From an uncultured Gammaproteobacteria bacterium (GTDB taxonomy: Bacteria > Pseudomonadota > Gammaproteobacteria > Pseudomonadales > Pseudohongiellaceae): a stretch of DNA of 64,000 nt. The stretch is from positions 1 to 64,000 of the forward strand of contig CAJWVZ010000014.1 of assembly GCA_913048385.1 (NCBI GenBank). Direction: 5' to 3'. Under the pieces are notes generated by a model. It did not search any database. It was not told the DNA's origin and saw only the letters and a list, made by a program, of their open reading frames with translations. The translations under genes and the position numbers were made by a program. Positions 9,373 through 18,773 of this stretch are shown here, piece by piece. Within the stretch, counting starts at the first letter, position 1, and each line of letters starts with the position of its first letter.

Positions 9373-10527
9373 ATGACCGCAACTTTAGACCTCGCAAGAG
9401 AACTAATTAAGCGCAAATCAATCACACCTGAAGACGAGGGATGTCAGGTTATTATCGGTGAGCGTCTTCGAGCGATTGGGTTCAACGTTGAAACACTGCA
9501 ATATGGTGAGGTTATCAATACCTGGGCTACCTGGGGTGATCAAGGCCCTTTACTTGCTTTTGCCGGGCACACCGATGTAGTACCCACAGGAGACAAAAAC
9601 CAGTGGGGAGAAGACCCATTTTCAGCGACAGTCAAGGATGGAGTTCTATTCGGGCGTGGCGCTGCAGACATGAAAGGAAGTTTGGCGGCAATGGTAGTCG
9701 CATTAGAAAATTTTTTATCGAAAGACCACAACAAATGCGAAAAGATTAGGCTAGGTGTGCTTCTTACCAGTGATGAGGAAGGACCAGCGAAAAACGGTAC
9801 ACGAAAAGTCATTGAATTACTCCAAGAACGAGGTGAAAAAATTGATTATTGCATTGTCGGCGAGCCGAGTAGTAACGAACAACTGGGCGATGTTGTAAAA
9901 ATTGGACGGAGAGGCTCACTAAATGGCGCCTTAACTGTTCTTGGTATTCAAGGTCACATCGCATATCCTCACCTTGCAGATAACCCAATTCACAGCGCCG
10001 TATGTGCACTTACTAAACTTACTTCAATTAATTGGGACAATGGAAACGAGAATTTCCCGCCAACGAGTTTACAAATATCCAATATTTCGGCTGGCACAGG
10101 TGCAACAAATGTAATTCCAGGTTCGCTGAAAGCTGACTTTAACTTCCGATTTTCAACAGAAATATCTAGCGAAGAATTAAGAGCCATCGTTGAAAATACA
10201 CTACTTGAAAACGACTTAAAATTTAAAATTTCCTGGGATGAGTCAGGCTCGCCATTTTTAACTCCAAATTCATGGCTTCGCAAAACAGTGGAAACCTGCA
10301 TTCGAGAAGAGACAGGCCTCGATACAATTCAATCTACCGCTGGAGGAACTAGCGATGGTCGTTTTATAGCGCCAACCGGAACCGAGGTAGTAGAGCTAGG
10401 ACCTTCTAATGAGACTATTCACAAAATAAATGAACGCGTTCGGACAGAGGATCTAGAGATTCTAAAAAACATTTACCTTAGAATTATTTCTCACCTCTGC
10501 GAAACGACGAAGTTAAAGATTAATTAG
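9373..10527 (+). CDS. dapE: Succinyl-diaminopimelate desuccinylase
   Basis: DapE is a di-zinc hydrolase that releases L,L-diaminopimelate from its succinyl derivative, two steps after DapD. The 384-residue M20-family protein shows the metal-site motifs GHTDVVP, GRGAADMKGS, TSDEEGPA and GEPSS, and C-terminal TAGGTSDGRF and ELGPSNETIHKINE. ATG 9373 follows an AAAGGAAAAGG ribosome-binding site; a TTG at 9355 overlapping the dapD stop is less likely. dapD-dapE form an obvious pathway pair. The succinyl-DAP aminotransferase dapC is not in the window. Confidence 0.96.
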   Translation: MTATLDLARELIKRKSITPEDEGCQVIIGERLRAIGFNVETLQYGEVINTWATWGDQGPLLAFAGHTDVVPTGDKNQWGEDPFSATVKDGVLFGRGAADMKGSLAAMVVALENFLSKDHNKCEKIRLGVLLTSDEEGPAKNGTRKVIELLQERGEKIDYCIVGEPSSNEQLGDVVKIGRRGSLNGALTVLGIQGHIAYPHLADNPIHSAVCALTKLTSINWDNGNENFPPTSLQISNISAGTGATNVIPGSLKADFNFRFSTEISSEELRAIVENTLLENDLKFKISWDESGSPFLTPNSWLRKTVETCIREETGLDTIQSTAGGTSDGRFIAPTGTEVVELGPSNETIHKINERVRTEDLEILKNIYLRIISHLCETTKLKIN

Positions 10528-10528
10528 C

Positions 10529-11191
10529 CTAGGCGCGACTCAAATACACATCAAAACGATGTGACGACCCAAAATATTGAATGTCAGGTTCAGCCTCACT
10601 CAAAAACGGTGAGCTTTTCCCGCGCTTTACAACAACCCTATTCCTTGCAAAGCGCTTCGCATGCGCTAGCATCTGAGATCCAGAGCCATCATCAGTCACA
10701 AGCGTCTGAAGTACCTGCATATCCTTTTTAACAAGCGCAGACTTTCTAGCTTTTGGAAACATAGGATCTAAATAAACCGTATCCCAAACACCATTTTGTA
10801 AGTTGGCTTTTAAAAAGTCACCCTCAAAAAGCGACATCCGTTCTATGCTCTCAACAACTGTCCGACTCGAACTCCTCCGGGCTCGACTAAAACCATCTTC
10901 TAATAACTCAAACATTATAGGGTCTCGCTCAAGCAATCTGACCTCGCAGCCTAAACTTGCTAAAAAAAACGCGTCTTTACCAAATCCTGCCGTCGCATCA
11001 AAAACTTTCAAATCTTTTTGTTTTTTTAAACCTACGGCCTTTGAAAGGCTTTGCACCTTTGCCCTATCTCTCACCCGGTGCATTAATTTCTGACCTTCAA
11101 AATCAACAAAGACCCCAGACTTTTCACTCTCAAACGGCAAATACGTCAACCGTCCATCTATTTTCTTTAATAACGTCGCATTAGGTTTCAT
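10529..11191 (-). CDS. rsmJ: 16S rRNA (guanine1516-N2)-methyltransferase
   Basis: RsmJ methylates G1516 of 16S rRNA using S-adenosylmethionine. The 220-residue sequence matches the family throughout: VFVDFEG near the N-terminus, the SAM-binding DATAGFGKDAFFLASLG, LLERDPI, the catalytic-type YLDPMFP, KSALVKKDMQ and the C-terminal HRFDVYLS. The gene converges on dapE with a two-base gap and overlaps the end of uppP by four bases (ATGA), so it is translationally coupled downstream of uppP. Confidence 0.93.
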   Translation of the reverse strand: MKPNATLLKKIDGRLTYLPFESEKSGVFVDFEGQKLMHRVRDRAKVQSLSKAVGLKKQKDLKVFDATAGFGKDAFFLASLGCEVRLLERDPIMFELLEDGFSRARRSSSRTVVESIERMSLFEGDFLKANLQNGVWDTVYLDPMFPKARKSALVKKDMQVLQTLVTDDGSGSQMLAHAKRFARNRVVVKRGKSSPFLSEAEPDIQYFGSSHRFDVYLSRA

Positions 11192-12012
11192 ATCAACAAG
11201 AATAACAAGCTAAGTCCAAAAAGCACTCTATAAAATACAAACGGCAAGAAACCGATGAGTGGAACTACCCGCATACAAAGATGAATGCACCAAAAAGCAA
11301 CCAGTCCTGAAACAAAAAACGCTAACCCCATTTGGATCCACGGCAATTCAATGAACGTGTGACCAGCCCCACGCAATTCCCAGAATTTAAACCCCCCGCT
11401 CGCAATGATAATAGGCACAGAAAGAAAAAACGAAAAGCGCAACGCTTCATCACGTGTAATTCCACAAAACAATGCCGCCGTTATAGTTACTCCGGAACGA
11501 GAGACACCTGGCACTAGAGCAAGCGCCTGCGCAAAACCGATTATACAAACCTGCCACCAAAAAACTTTCGTTGTTCTACTCGCTGCCGTCCTTGATTTAT
11601 CCGCCGCGAATAACAACAAGCCAAAGAAAATCGAAGTCACTGACAACACTACCAGTGAACGAGCGGCGTTCCCAATCGTATCTGAAAAAATGAAACCGAG
11701 CACACCAGCCGGAAGCGTGGCTACAATGATTTTCCAAAAAAAATCTGATTGCTCATTACTCTTATCAATCCTAAAAACACTTCTAAACCATTCAAGGAAG
11801 AGGCTAGAGAGCTCTTTCCAAAAATAAGAAACAACAGCGACCAGACTCCCAAGGTGCAGAACAACATCAAACAATAGGCCTTGGTCCGCCCAACCCAGCA
11901 ACAAAGAGGGTAAGAGAAGATGTCCTGATGAAGAGATTGGAAGAAACTCAGTCGCGCCTTGGATAAACGCAAGAAATAATATTTGTAATTCAGATAAATT
12001 TTCAAACCCCAT
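11188..12012 (-). CDS. uppP: Undecaprenyl-diphosphatase
   Basis: This integral membrane phosphatase recycles the C55 diphosphate carrier and confers bacitracin resistance. The 274-residue protein has about eight hydrophobic segments and both active-site loops: ATEFLPISSSGHL near residue 20, and PGVSRSGVTITAALFCGITRDEALRFSFFLS in the second half, with the conserved Glu, Ser and Arg residues. It overlaps rsmJ downstream. Together with uppS at the left edge, two steps of C55 lipid metabolism are encoded in this window. Confidence 0.95.
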   Translation of the reverse strand: MGFENLSELQILFLAFIQGATEFLPISSSGHLLLPSLLLGWADQGLLFDVVLHLGSLVAVVSYFWKELSSLFLEWFRSVFRIDKSNEQSDFFWKIIVATLPAGVLGFIFSDTIGNAARSLVVLSVTSIFFGLLLFAADKSRTAASRTTKVFWWQVCIIGFAQALALVPGVSRSGVTITAALFCGITRDEALRFSFFLSVPIIIASGGFKFWELRGAGHTFIELPWIQMGLAFFVSGLVAFWCIHLCMRVVPLIGFLPFVFYRVLFGLSLLFLLI

Positions 12013-12071
12013 TCTAGAAAAACTCTTCCTCTGTTTTGATTATTCTTATTTATGGAATAAAATATAAGAGC

Positions 12072-12767
12072 TCAAACGTAATCTAGATGTTCCTTGACAT
12101 AATTAGGTCTTAGTTCTTTTGCCGAGACAAGAATTCCAGCCAAAAACTGTACCCTCCCTAAGTCCAATAAATGTTTTATTGACTTAGGCCCACTTTCAGG
12201 CCTCACTTTTTCTGCACTCAACAAGTCAATTTGTTGACCATAACCATCAAACCATGGGTCTCCAACAAAGCAAGGCGCAGAATCAATCTTTGGATACACA
12301 ACATCGTCCAGAGAAACAACCATCTCAGGCATAACAGCGATAATTCCGACTTCAGGACAGGATCTATAATGTCCAAAATAAATCTCTTTGTCTCGAGCCC
12401 CTGCGGCAACGAAAAAAGCTTCATTAAATTTAGCTTTTTTATCTCTCAAACTGGCTCCGTAAGCTAATAACGCAAGGTTTGAAATTGTAACGATGGGAAT
12501 ATCGTGGGCAAAACCGAAGGCCTGCGCTACGGAAATCCCTATTCGCAGGCCTGTAAAAGATCCTGGGCCCGTCGCTACTGTGATAGCACTAAGTTGTTCG
12601 ATATCAATTTTTTCGGCTTGCAGCATTTTCGCAATTTCAGGAAGTATTTCGTGTGCTGATTTGCGCACCTCCCGCGAAACCCAAAATGTCTTGCCCAAAG
12701 GGGTCAACAAGCCCAAAGAACAGCCTGAAGAGGTATCTATCGCTAGTATGAGCTGACTAAATTCCAT
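12072..12767 (-). CDS. tsaB: tRNA threonylcarbamoyladenosine biosynthesis protein TsaB
   Basis: TsaB is the non-catalytic partner of TsaD in t6A37 modification of ANN-decoding tRNAs. From ATG 12767 the protein has 231 residues with the actin-like fold start ILAIDTSS and the diagnostic ATGPGSFTGLRIGI, then AQAFGFAHDIP. The frame is open for 42 codons upstream, but that part is not TsaB-like and crosses a hairpin terminator. The gene lies 59 bases before the uppP start. Confidence 0.92.
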   Translation of the reverse strand: MEFSQLILAIDTSSGCSLGLLTPLGKTFWVSREVRKSAHEILPEIAKMLQAEKIDIEQLSAITVATGPGSFTGLRIGISVAQAFGFAHDIPIVTISNLALLAYGASLRDKKAKFNEAFFVAAGARDKEIYFGHYRSCPEVGIIAVMPEMVVSLDDVVYPKIDSAPCFVGDPWFDGYGQQIDLLSAEKVRPESGPKSIKHLLDLGRVQFLAGILVSAKELRPNYVKEHLDYV

Positions 12768-12834
12768 ACTTTCAATCCTACCAAGCCAGTTGCTATTTGT
12801 GAAACGGCGGGAACCACACCCTGTTGGTGAAACA

Positions 12835-12876
12835 AAGAAAACCCCCACATCGAGCAATTGATGCAGGGGTTTTCTT
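12835..12876. terminator. Hairpin terminator upstream of tsaB
   Basis: The arms AAGAAAACCCC (12835-12845) and GGGGTTTTCTT (12866-12876) pair perfectly, with an inner CATC/GATG helix. The site separates the H1-like gene transcript from tsaB and has T-rich ends on both strands. It is probably the terminator of the H1-like gene. Confidence 0.7.
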
Positions 12877-12963
12877 AAAAAGTAATTATGCAATTACTCC
12901 ACTCTTAACGACGGACATGATCGCGGGCACGCCATGGGTCCCGTCATATGACTACGCAATGCG

Positions 12964-12991
12964 TGCCTGCCTTGTATTATCAAGGCAGGCA
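12964..12991. other. Perfect 11-bp stem-loop after the H1-like gene
   Basis: TGCCTGCCTTG pairs with CAAGGCAGGCA around a six-base TATTAT loop, eight bases beyond the stop codon of the H1-like gene. There is no T-tract directly next to it, so it may be a 3'-end stabiliser rather than a terminator. The terminator is then the hairpin about 90 bases further on. Confidence 0.6.
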
Positions 12992-12998
12992 TTGTTTC

Positions 12999-13736
12999 CT
13001 ACCTTTTCTTCTTCGCAGGCGCCTTCTTCTTAGCTACTGCTTTCTTCTTCGCAGGTGCCTTCTTCCTTGCAACAACTTTCTTTGGCGCAGCTTTCTTAGC
13101 AGCTGCTCTTCGGACAGTTTTTTTCTTAACGACCTTCTTTTTTGCAACCTTTTTCTTTGCTACTTTCTTCTTTGCAGGAGCCTTTCTGGCCTTGGCCGCT
13201 GCCTTCCTAGCTGCAACTCTCTCTCTAGCAGCAGCTCTTTTCGCTGCAAGACGCTCTTTCGCCGCATCTTTCTTAGCTTGCTTCGCAGCTTTCTTGGCGT
13301 CAGACTTAGCCACTTCGGCCTTATATTTTGCAATAAACGCTTTTACCGCCTTATCCATGTCTGCTGCAGCTTTTTTTGCTTCAGCAGCTTTTTTCGCCTG
13401 CGCTTGAGCTGCAAGCGTCACAACCCTTATCCTAGCTTTTGCAGCTCTAATTCTCGCGTTCGTTGCGACAACCTTCGCCGAGGCCCTCTTAGAGGCATTC
13501 TTTGACGCAACGGTAGCTTTGCGACTTGCAGGGGTTCTTGCTTTAGCCGCTGCTTTAGAGGCCGCTAAAACCTTTCTCCGTGCAGCAGCAAGTTCCCTCT
13601 TTGCCGCGCTTAGAGTCTTCTCTAAAGCCGATAGTGCTGACTTAGCACTTGTGATTGCTGGGGATCTCACTACTTTAACAGTCGCTTTTTTTACTGGTTT
13701 TTTTTTCGCTCTTGATTTAGGTTTTGCTGTAGCCAT
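12999..13736 (-). CDS. Histone H1-like nucleoid protein (Lys/Ala-rich)
   Basis: The 245-residue, strongly basic protein consists almost wholly of Ala, Lys, Arg and Val. Residues about 1-30 are a basic leader, 30-165 look like a long Ala-rich helix or coiled coil, and the last 75 residues are Lys/Ala/Pro repeats (KKAPAKKK type). This is the composition of bacterial H1-like proteins such as AlgP/AlgR3 of Pseudomonas and Hc1-type proteins, which bind DNA without sequence specificity. Homology is uncertain, because low-complexity composition alone produces similarity. The start has a strong AGGAGAAAGG ribosome-binding site. It is a single-gene unit flanked by a 338-base AT-rich gap and two hairpins. 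Confidence 0.8.
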   Translation of the reverse strand: MATAKPKSRAKKKPVKKATVKVVRSPAITSAKSALSALEKTLSAAKRELAAARRKVLAASKAAAKARTPASRKATVASKNASKRASAKVVATNARIRAAKARIRVVTLAAQAQAKKAAEAKKAAADMDKAVKAFIAKYKAEVAKSDAKKAAKQAKKDAAKERLAAKRAAARERVAARKAAAKARKAPAKKKVAKKKVAKKKVVKKKTVRRAAAKKAAPKKVVARKKAPAKKKAVAKKKAPAKKKR

Positions 13737-14074
13737 TTCCTTTCTCCTAAGTTAGGACAAGTGCCCGCTTTTACTTTCTCTTAATTTCTTCAACTGTTCA
13801 AAACTTATCTTATTTTTTTGCAGTAAATATTATTACATACAAAAACAACTGCTAAAAATCAGCATCACTCTATGTTTCGCTTGTTTAGGAAAAAACTTTA
13901 AGGATTCAGCAGTTATTTTTCGCGTTAACTTTACCCCAGATCAAACGTTGATTTGTATGAAAATAAAAAAAACGATAAAAAGAACACAGTTCAAAACCTG
14001 ACTGCCTAGTTTTTTTATTTAGCATGACTCTTTTTTAACTTTTAAAAAGTATAAAAAAAAAGCAAAAAACTTTT
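13737..14074. other. AT-rich intergenic gap between adk and the H1-like gene
   Basis: There is no convincing gene in these 338 bases. The half next to the H1-like gene must hold its promoter; several weak -10-like boxes (TAATAA, TATTTA) on the minus strand prevent a choice. The half next to adk has long A and T runs (14046-14074) with the weak inverted repeat AAAAAGT/ACTTTTT, which could end the adk transcript. Confidence 0.5.
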
Positions 14075-14728
14075 TTATCCTGAAGTAATCATATGAGCTA
14101 TTTGATCCCGAATTTTTTCTACAGCCGAAACCCCATCTATAGTCACAAACCGAGTTTTCCCTTCGCTACTCATTAATTCTTTGTAATAAGTAACCAACGG
14201 TTGCGTCTGTTGGTGATAGATTTTTAATCGAGTTCGGACTGTGTCTTCAGCGTCATCAGCTCTCTGAATTAATGCCTCCCCAGTGACATCATCACAGTCA
14301 ACTAATTTTGGAGGATTATATGCAACATGATACACACGCCCAGAGTCAGGATGAACTCTCCGCCCGCCGAGTCTTTTGACGATTTCGTCATCCGGTACGT
14401 TAATTTCCAAAACCAAGTCAATACCAATACCTGCTTCCGCAAGAGCTTCGGCCTGGGGGATGGTCCGCGGGAATCCGTCGAAAAGGAATCCGTTATTGCA
14501 ATCCGCTTTTTGTAATCTCTCTTTTATAAGCGCAATTATAATTTCGTCAGTCACGAGGGCTCCAGATGCCATCACCTGTTCGACCTGATTTCCCAATGCT
14601 GATTTTGAATTTACAGCAGACCTCAGCATATCTCCCGTCGAAATCTGCGGCACCCCTAATGTTTCACAGATAAATTGCGCCTGAGTACCCTTACCTGCGC
14701 CAGGCGCACCAAGAAGGATTAATTTCAT
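14075..14728 (-). CDS. adk: Adenylate kinase
   Basis: Adk interconverts ATP + AMP and 2 ADP. The 217-residue long-form enzyme shows the P-loop [10 protein letters not shown], the AMP-site STGDMLR and [11 protein letters not shown], and the LID region [19 protein letters not shown], without the four zinc cysteines of Gram-positive forms. It starts at the conserved [10 protein letters not shown]. Confidence 0.97.
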   Translation of the reverse strand: MKLILLGAPGAGKGTQAQFICETLGVPQISTGDMLRSAVNSKSALGNQVEQVMASGALVTDEIIIALIKERLQKADCNNGFLFDGFPRTIPQAEALAEAGIGIDLVLEINVPDDEIVKRLGGRRVHPDSGRVYHVAYNPPKLVDCDDVTGEALIQRADDAEDTVRTRLKIYHQQTQPLVTYYKELMSSEGKTRFVTIDGVSAVEKIRDQIAHMITSG

Positions 14729-14791
14729 TTGATAACCTCCATCTAATAATTATTCTTTTCCATAACATGTAAATCCGCTCATAACGGCAGC

Positions 14792-15676
14792 TTAAGGTCG
14801 AGACTGCTTAGCCTTATTCCACAATGCTTCTAAGTCTGAAGAGCTAGCGTCTTTGAATTTAATACTTAATTCCTGCAATTCATTTTCCATAAAACGAAAA
14901 CGCGAATCAAATTTATGATTAGCTTCCCGTAAAGCGGACTCTGAACTTATCTTTAAATGGCGAGCAAAATTTACACACGTAAATAGCACATCGCCTAACT
15001 CTTCCTTGACGCGGGCCTCATCTACTTCTACTCCGTCACCATAGATTTCCTCAAGCTCCTCAAGTTCCTCTCGAAGCTTTAAGAGAACGAATTTAGGACT
15101 ACTCCAGTCGAATCCAACACTTGCCGCTTTCTTTTGCATTTTTCTTGCCCTTTCAAACGCTGGCACGGCTGTTGGTACGTCGCTTAGCAAGCTTTCCTGC
15201 AATCGATCTCCCGAAACGTTTTTATTCATTTTTTCTCTTTTTTCTTGACGCTCTTGTTCTTTTATACTTTCCCAATTCGCAACAACTTGGTCTGACGAGA
15301 TCTTTTGCTGCGCTCCAAAATTAGTTATTTCCCCTCTAGGGAAAACGTGCGGATGCCTCCTCACGAGCTTACGTACTACTCCTTTAGCAACGTCATCAAA
15401 ATTAAAGACGACTTCCTCCGACGCCAATTGAGCATAAAACACAATTTGAAAAAGCAAATCTCCTAACTCATCCTCCAACCCCGCCATATCATTTTTGTCA
15501 ATAGCGTCAACAACTTCGTAAACCTCCTCAAGAGTGTGTGGCACCAACGATTTAATAGACTGTTTCAAATCCCAGGGGCAACCAAATTCGGGATGACGAA
15601 GCATTGCAACAACCTTTAAAAGCTCTTTCAAATTTGATGAATCCAAGCCTTCGTTTTTCTGAATTAAATCCGACAT
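14792..15676 (-). CDS. mazG: Nucleoside triphosphate pyrophosphohydrolase MazG
   Basis: MazG hydrolyses NTPs and dNTPs to monophosphates, and in E. coli it affects ppGpp levels. The 294-residue protein has the two tandem MazG folds, seen as CPWDLKQ...HTLEEVYEVVDAI...LEDELGDLLFQIVFYA and, later, LREELEELEEI...EELGDVLFTCVNFARHL with EExxE metal sites. ATG 15676 with a GGAAAGG site is chosen; ATG 15703, overlapping the rlmD end, is a possible nine-codon extension. It directly follows rlmD. In many gammaproteobacteria relA lies between the two, but it is absent here. Confidence 0.93.
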   Translation of the reverse strand: MSDLIQKNEGLDSSNLKELLKVVAMLRHPEFGCPWDLKQSIKSLVPHTLEEVYEVVDAIDKNDMAGLEDELGDLLFQIVFYAQLASEEVVFNFDDVAKGVVRKLVRRHPHVFPRGEITNFGAQQKISSDQVVANWESIKEQERQEKREKMNKNVSGDRLQESLLSDVPTAVPAFERARKMQKKAASVGFDWSSPKFVLLKLREELEELEEIYGDGVEVDEARVKEELGDVLFTCVNFARHLKISSESALREANHKFDSRFRFMENELQELSIKFKDASSSDLEALWNKAKQSRP

Positions 15677-15692
15677 CGTAGAGCCTTTCCTT

Positions 15693-17078
15693 CTAAATCT
15701 CATCTAAAGGTAAATCTTCCCTTTGAAACTCTGCCACAGACTCGACGTGAGTTGTATGAGGAAACATATCCATAACTCCAGCAGACAATAATCTATAACC
15801 ATTATCTAGAAAAACTTTTGTATCCCTTGCAAGCGTAGACGGATTACACGATATGTATACAATTTTCTTAGCGCCAATCGCCGATATGGCCTCTACTATT
15901 TCAAACGCACCCGATCGCGGAGGATCCAGTAGAATCTTATCATAAGCACGGGCCGCCCATTTTTCATGCTTGAAGCATTTAGATAGATCTGCCGAGTAAA
16001 ATTCCGTATTTACTAAGTTATTGTATTCGGCATTTTCCATGCCCCGAGCAACCATTTCAAGGCTACCCTCAACCCCAACAACAGATAGGGCTTTAGTAGC
16101 AATAGGCAAAGTAAAGTTGCCAAGCCCACAAAAAAGATCCAAAACAGTGTCCTGCTCAGCTACCTTTAAGAGATCGACCGCATGACTAACAATTGCTCGA
16201 TTCAGCCCAGCATTGACCTGAGTAAAATCCATTGGGTGAAAAAGAAATCTAAGACCAAAAGCTGGTAAAAAGTACTCAAGCCTTAGAAAACCATCTGCTG
16301 GAAATACTTTATGCACACTACCTAAACCTTGCGGTTGCAGATACAGTTCAATTGCATGGTCATTAGCAAATTGCAAAAGAGACGCAAGGTCTGTGCTTGT
16401 GAATTCTTGCAAATGTCGAATTACAAGAGCCACCTTTTTTTTACTACTACGAATCGATTCCTCTCCAACTGCGACTTCAATCTGCGGAACAAAAGCACCC
16501 ATGTCTAAACTAGTTATTAACTGTTTCAATGGTGTAATTAACTGAGCAACCTCAGCCACGACAACCTTACAGTCATCCATATCGGTGATAAACGAGCTGT
16601 ATTTTTCACGAAACCCAATCAAAGCGCCGCCTTTTTTTTCAACAACCCTTACCGCTAACCTAGCTTTTCTTCTATAGTGCCAATGATCTCCCGTAATACG
16701 ATTTAACATCTTAAAGGCTGTTTTGTTCTCACCAAGTTCCTGCCTAAGTTTTTCAATCAACACTGATTCTTTAAAAGCAATTTGTTGTGTTGTGTTCATG
16801 TGCTGAAGCGAACAACCACCGCAAAGGCCAGAAAATTTGCAGGCCGGGTCAACCCGATGAGGAGAAATATTAGAGATATTAACTGCGCTTAGTTCGTCTA
16901 AACTCGACCTCCTTCGAACATATTTAGCGTTGACATTCTCACCTTCTAGCGCACCATCAACAAATGCGACCTTACCATTTATCCGAGCGATGCCCCTCCC
17001 CTCATGATTCAACGCCTCAATATCAAGAGTAACTATTTCTTGCGGCAGTTTTTTTCGCCGAAATCTGCGCTTGCTCAT
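15693..17078 (-). CDS. rlmD: 23S rRNA (uracil1939-C5)-methyltransferase RlmD
   Basis: RlmD is an iron-sulfur SAM-dependent methyltransferase for U1939 of 23S rRNA. The 461-residue protein has an N-terminal TRAM domain (DIEALNHEGRGIARINGKVAFVDGAL) and the cluster cysteines in CKFSGLCGGC plus a later Cys in MDDCKVV. The methyltransferase core includes FTQVN, LDLFCGLGNFTLP and the catalytic-Cys block YISCNPSTLARD. ATG 17078 has a GAGGAG site; the upstream open frame overlaps recO and is not conserved. It follows recO by seven bases. Confidence 0.95.
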   Translation of the reverse strand: MSKRRFRRKKLPQEIVTLDIEALNHEGRGIARINGKVAFVDGALEGENVNAKYVRRRSSLDELSAVNISNISPHRVDPACKFSGLCGGCSLQHMNTTQQIAFKESVLIEKLRQELGENKTAFKMLNRITGDHWHYRRKARLAVRVVEKKGGALIGFREKYSSFITDMDDCKVVVAEVAQLITPLKQLITSLDMGAFVPQIEVAVGEESIRSSKKKVALVIRHLQEFTSTDLASLLQFANDHAIELYLQPQGLGSVHKVFPADGFLRLEYFLPAFGLRFLFHPMDFTQVNAGLNRAIVSHAVDLLKVAEQDTVLDLFCGLGNFTLPIATKALSVVGVEGSLEMVARGMENAEYNNLVNTEFYSADLSKCFKHEKWAARAYDKILLDPPRSGAFEIVEAISAIGAKKIVYISCNPSTLARDTKVFLDNGYRLLSAGVMDMFPHTTHVESVAEFQREDLPLDEI

Positions 17079-17085
17079 AAACTCC

Positions 17086-17808
17086 TCATAATTTGCTTGA
17101 TTTAGCAAAAAGATTTCGACTGTTGATTGGCTTCCCGCCCAACTGCTCAGCCAATGCCAAGCGTAATACTCGTTTAGCCGTGCGAAGCACACTTAATTCC
17201 TCAATTTGACGATTACGTAACGCTATTAAATGCGCCCCAAGGAAAATATTTGCGTGCTGTAATTTATCGCTGCTACGATCAATCACAAATCCAGACTGAG
17301 CATTAAACTCATACCACTCACTCTCATCAATTAACTCCCCTGTGGAGCAATCGTTATCTAAATTTATGCCATAGCCGAGATTCGAGAGCAGCTCGAGTTC
17401 AAACTCTCTCAGCATTGTCTCAATATTACCGCCAGCTTGCAGCCCTAAGAGGGTTTCCTCGTAAATTCGAAACAATAAATCATGCTCAATATCGCCCTCT
17501 AATAATCGTATTAAAAGCTCGTTGATATATAACCCGCTATAGAGATACTCACCCTTTAAATTAATCGACGCCGCAGAGCTCTCGATTCCAACAAGAGTTT
17601 TAAGCTCACCGCGACCGGACAGTGAAACTAACACAGGTTGAAAAGGCTGGAGTAACGAACGTGACTTAAACTTACTCGCCCGACCACCTTTCACAATGGC
17701 CCGCTGACGACCGAAATTGAGAGTAAAAAGATCCACAATTAGGCTTGTGTTTTGAAATGGATATCGATGCAATATAAACGCCGGTTGGAGACTGACCTTT
17801 GAATTCAT
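17086..17808 (-). CDS. recO: DNA repair protein RecO
   Basis: RecO acts with RecF and RecR to load RecA on SSB-coated single-stranded DNA. The 240-residue protein has the N-terminal OB fold (LQPAFILHRYPFQNTSLIVDLFT...GRQRAIVKGGR) and the helical ELLIRLL and REFELELLSNLGYG blocks. It lacks the zinc cysteines seen in some RecO proteins. It lies 23 bases downstream of era in the usual rnc-era-recO order, but rlmD-mazG follow instead of the pdxJ-acpS found in Pseudomonas and E. coli. Confidence 0.93.
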   Translation of the reverse strand: MNSKVSLQPAFILHRYPFQNTSLIVDLFTLNFGRQRAIVKGGRASKFKSRSLLQPFQPVLVSLSGRGELKTLVGIESSAASINLKGEYLYSGLYINELLIRLLEGDIEHDLLFRIYEETLLGLQAGGNIETMLREFELELLSNLGYGINLDNDCSTGELIDESEWYEFNAQSGFVIDRSSDKLQHANIFLGAHLIALRNRQIEELSVLRTAKRVLRLALAEQLGGKPINSRNLFAKSSKL

Positions 17809-17831
17809 AATACTACTCAGTGGAGCTGTAC

Positions 17832-18773
17832 CTAACGGTCTATGTACCCCAGACTTTTAAGCGCTCTTAGATCATCAGACCATCCGGTTTTAACCTTTAC
17901 CCATAAATTAAGCATGACTTTCGTGTTAAAACTCACCTCTAAATCACTTCGCGCAGCCGTGCCTATTTGTTTTAACCGTTCCCCATCACTTCCAACGATA
18001 ATGTTCTTCTGTCCTTTACGATCGACTAAGATCAAACCATGTATGTGTAGAATTTTATTCTGCTGCTCAAATTTTTCGATTTCAACCGTGACTTCATGTG
18101 GAATCTCATCACCGAGTTGTCGAGTCACTTTTTCACGGATGAGCTCTGAGGCGAGGAAACGGGAACTCCGATCCGTAACCTGGTCAATGGGAAAAAGAAA
18201 AGGGCCTTTCGGAAGAAAACCACAAACAGTGCTCTCGAGGACACTTAAATTGTGCCCGTTTAGGGCTGATACCGGGATAATTTCGGCAAAAGCCCTCACA
18301 TTTCTTATTTTATCAATATGCGGGAGGAGTTGCCGCTTATCCTTAACAAGGTCTATTTTGTTCAAAACAAGCAAGGTTCGAACATCTGACTGAGAGAGCG
18401 CCTCTAACACGCGTTGATCAGCTTCGTTCCAAACAAACCTTTCGACAACGAACAGAACGAGATCGACATCTTTAATTACACTGTAAACAGTCTCATTCAT
18501 AGCACGATTAAGAGCCTTCCCTTGAGCTAAATTCAAACCCGGTGTATCGACGTATATAATTTGATGATTCCCGTGGCTGGTGATGCCATGTATTCGATGC
18601 CGAGTCGTTTGAGGCTTCCGCGACGTAATACTGATCTTTTGCTCTAAAAGGTGATTCAAAAGCGTAGACTTGCCCACATTAGGGCGACCAATGATAGCGA
18701 CAAAACCACAGTGAGTATCGTTCACCCCACCTGAACGGCTAATCTCTATGTTAATTGCGTCCCTTTTTTCCAT
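17832..18773 (-). CDS. era: GTPase Era
   Basis: Era is an essential Ras-like GTPase that assists 30S assembly at the 3' end of 16S rRNA. The 313-residue protein shows G1 GRPNVGKST, G3 DTPG and G4 NKID, a switch region QTTRHRIHGI, and a C-terminal KH domain with GQKNIIVGSDGERLKQIG. It is in the rnc-era-recO group, with an unusually long 110-base gap after rnc in which I see no gene. Confidence 0.96.
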   Translation of the reverse strand: MEKRDAINIEISRSGGVNDTHCGFVAIIGRPNVGKSTLLNHLLEQKISITSRKPQTTRHRIHGITSHGNHQIIYVDTPGLNLAQGKALNRAMNETVYSVIKDVDLVLFVVERFVWNEADQRVLEALSQSDVRTLLVLNKIDLVKDKRQLLPHIDKIRNVRAFAEIIPVSALNGHNLSVLESTVCGFLPKGPFLFPIDQVTDRSSRFLASELIREKVTRQLGDEIPHEVTVEIEKFEQQNKILHIHGLILVDRKGQKNIIVGSDGERLKQIGTAARSDLEVSFNTKVMLNLWVKVKTGWSDDLRALKSLGYIDR

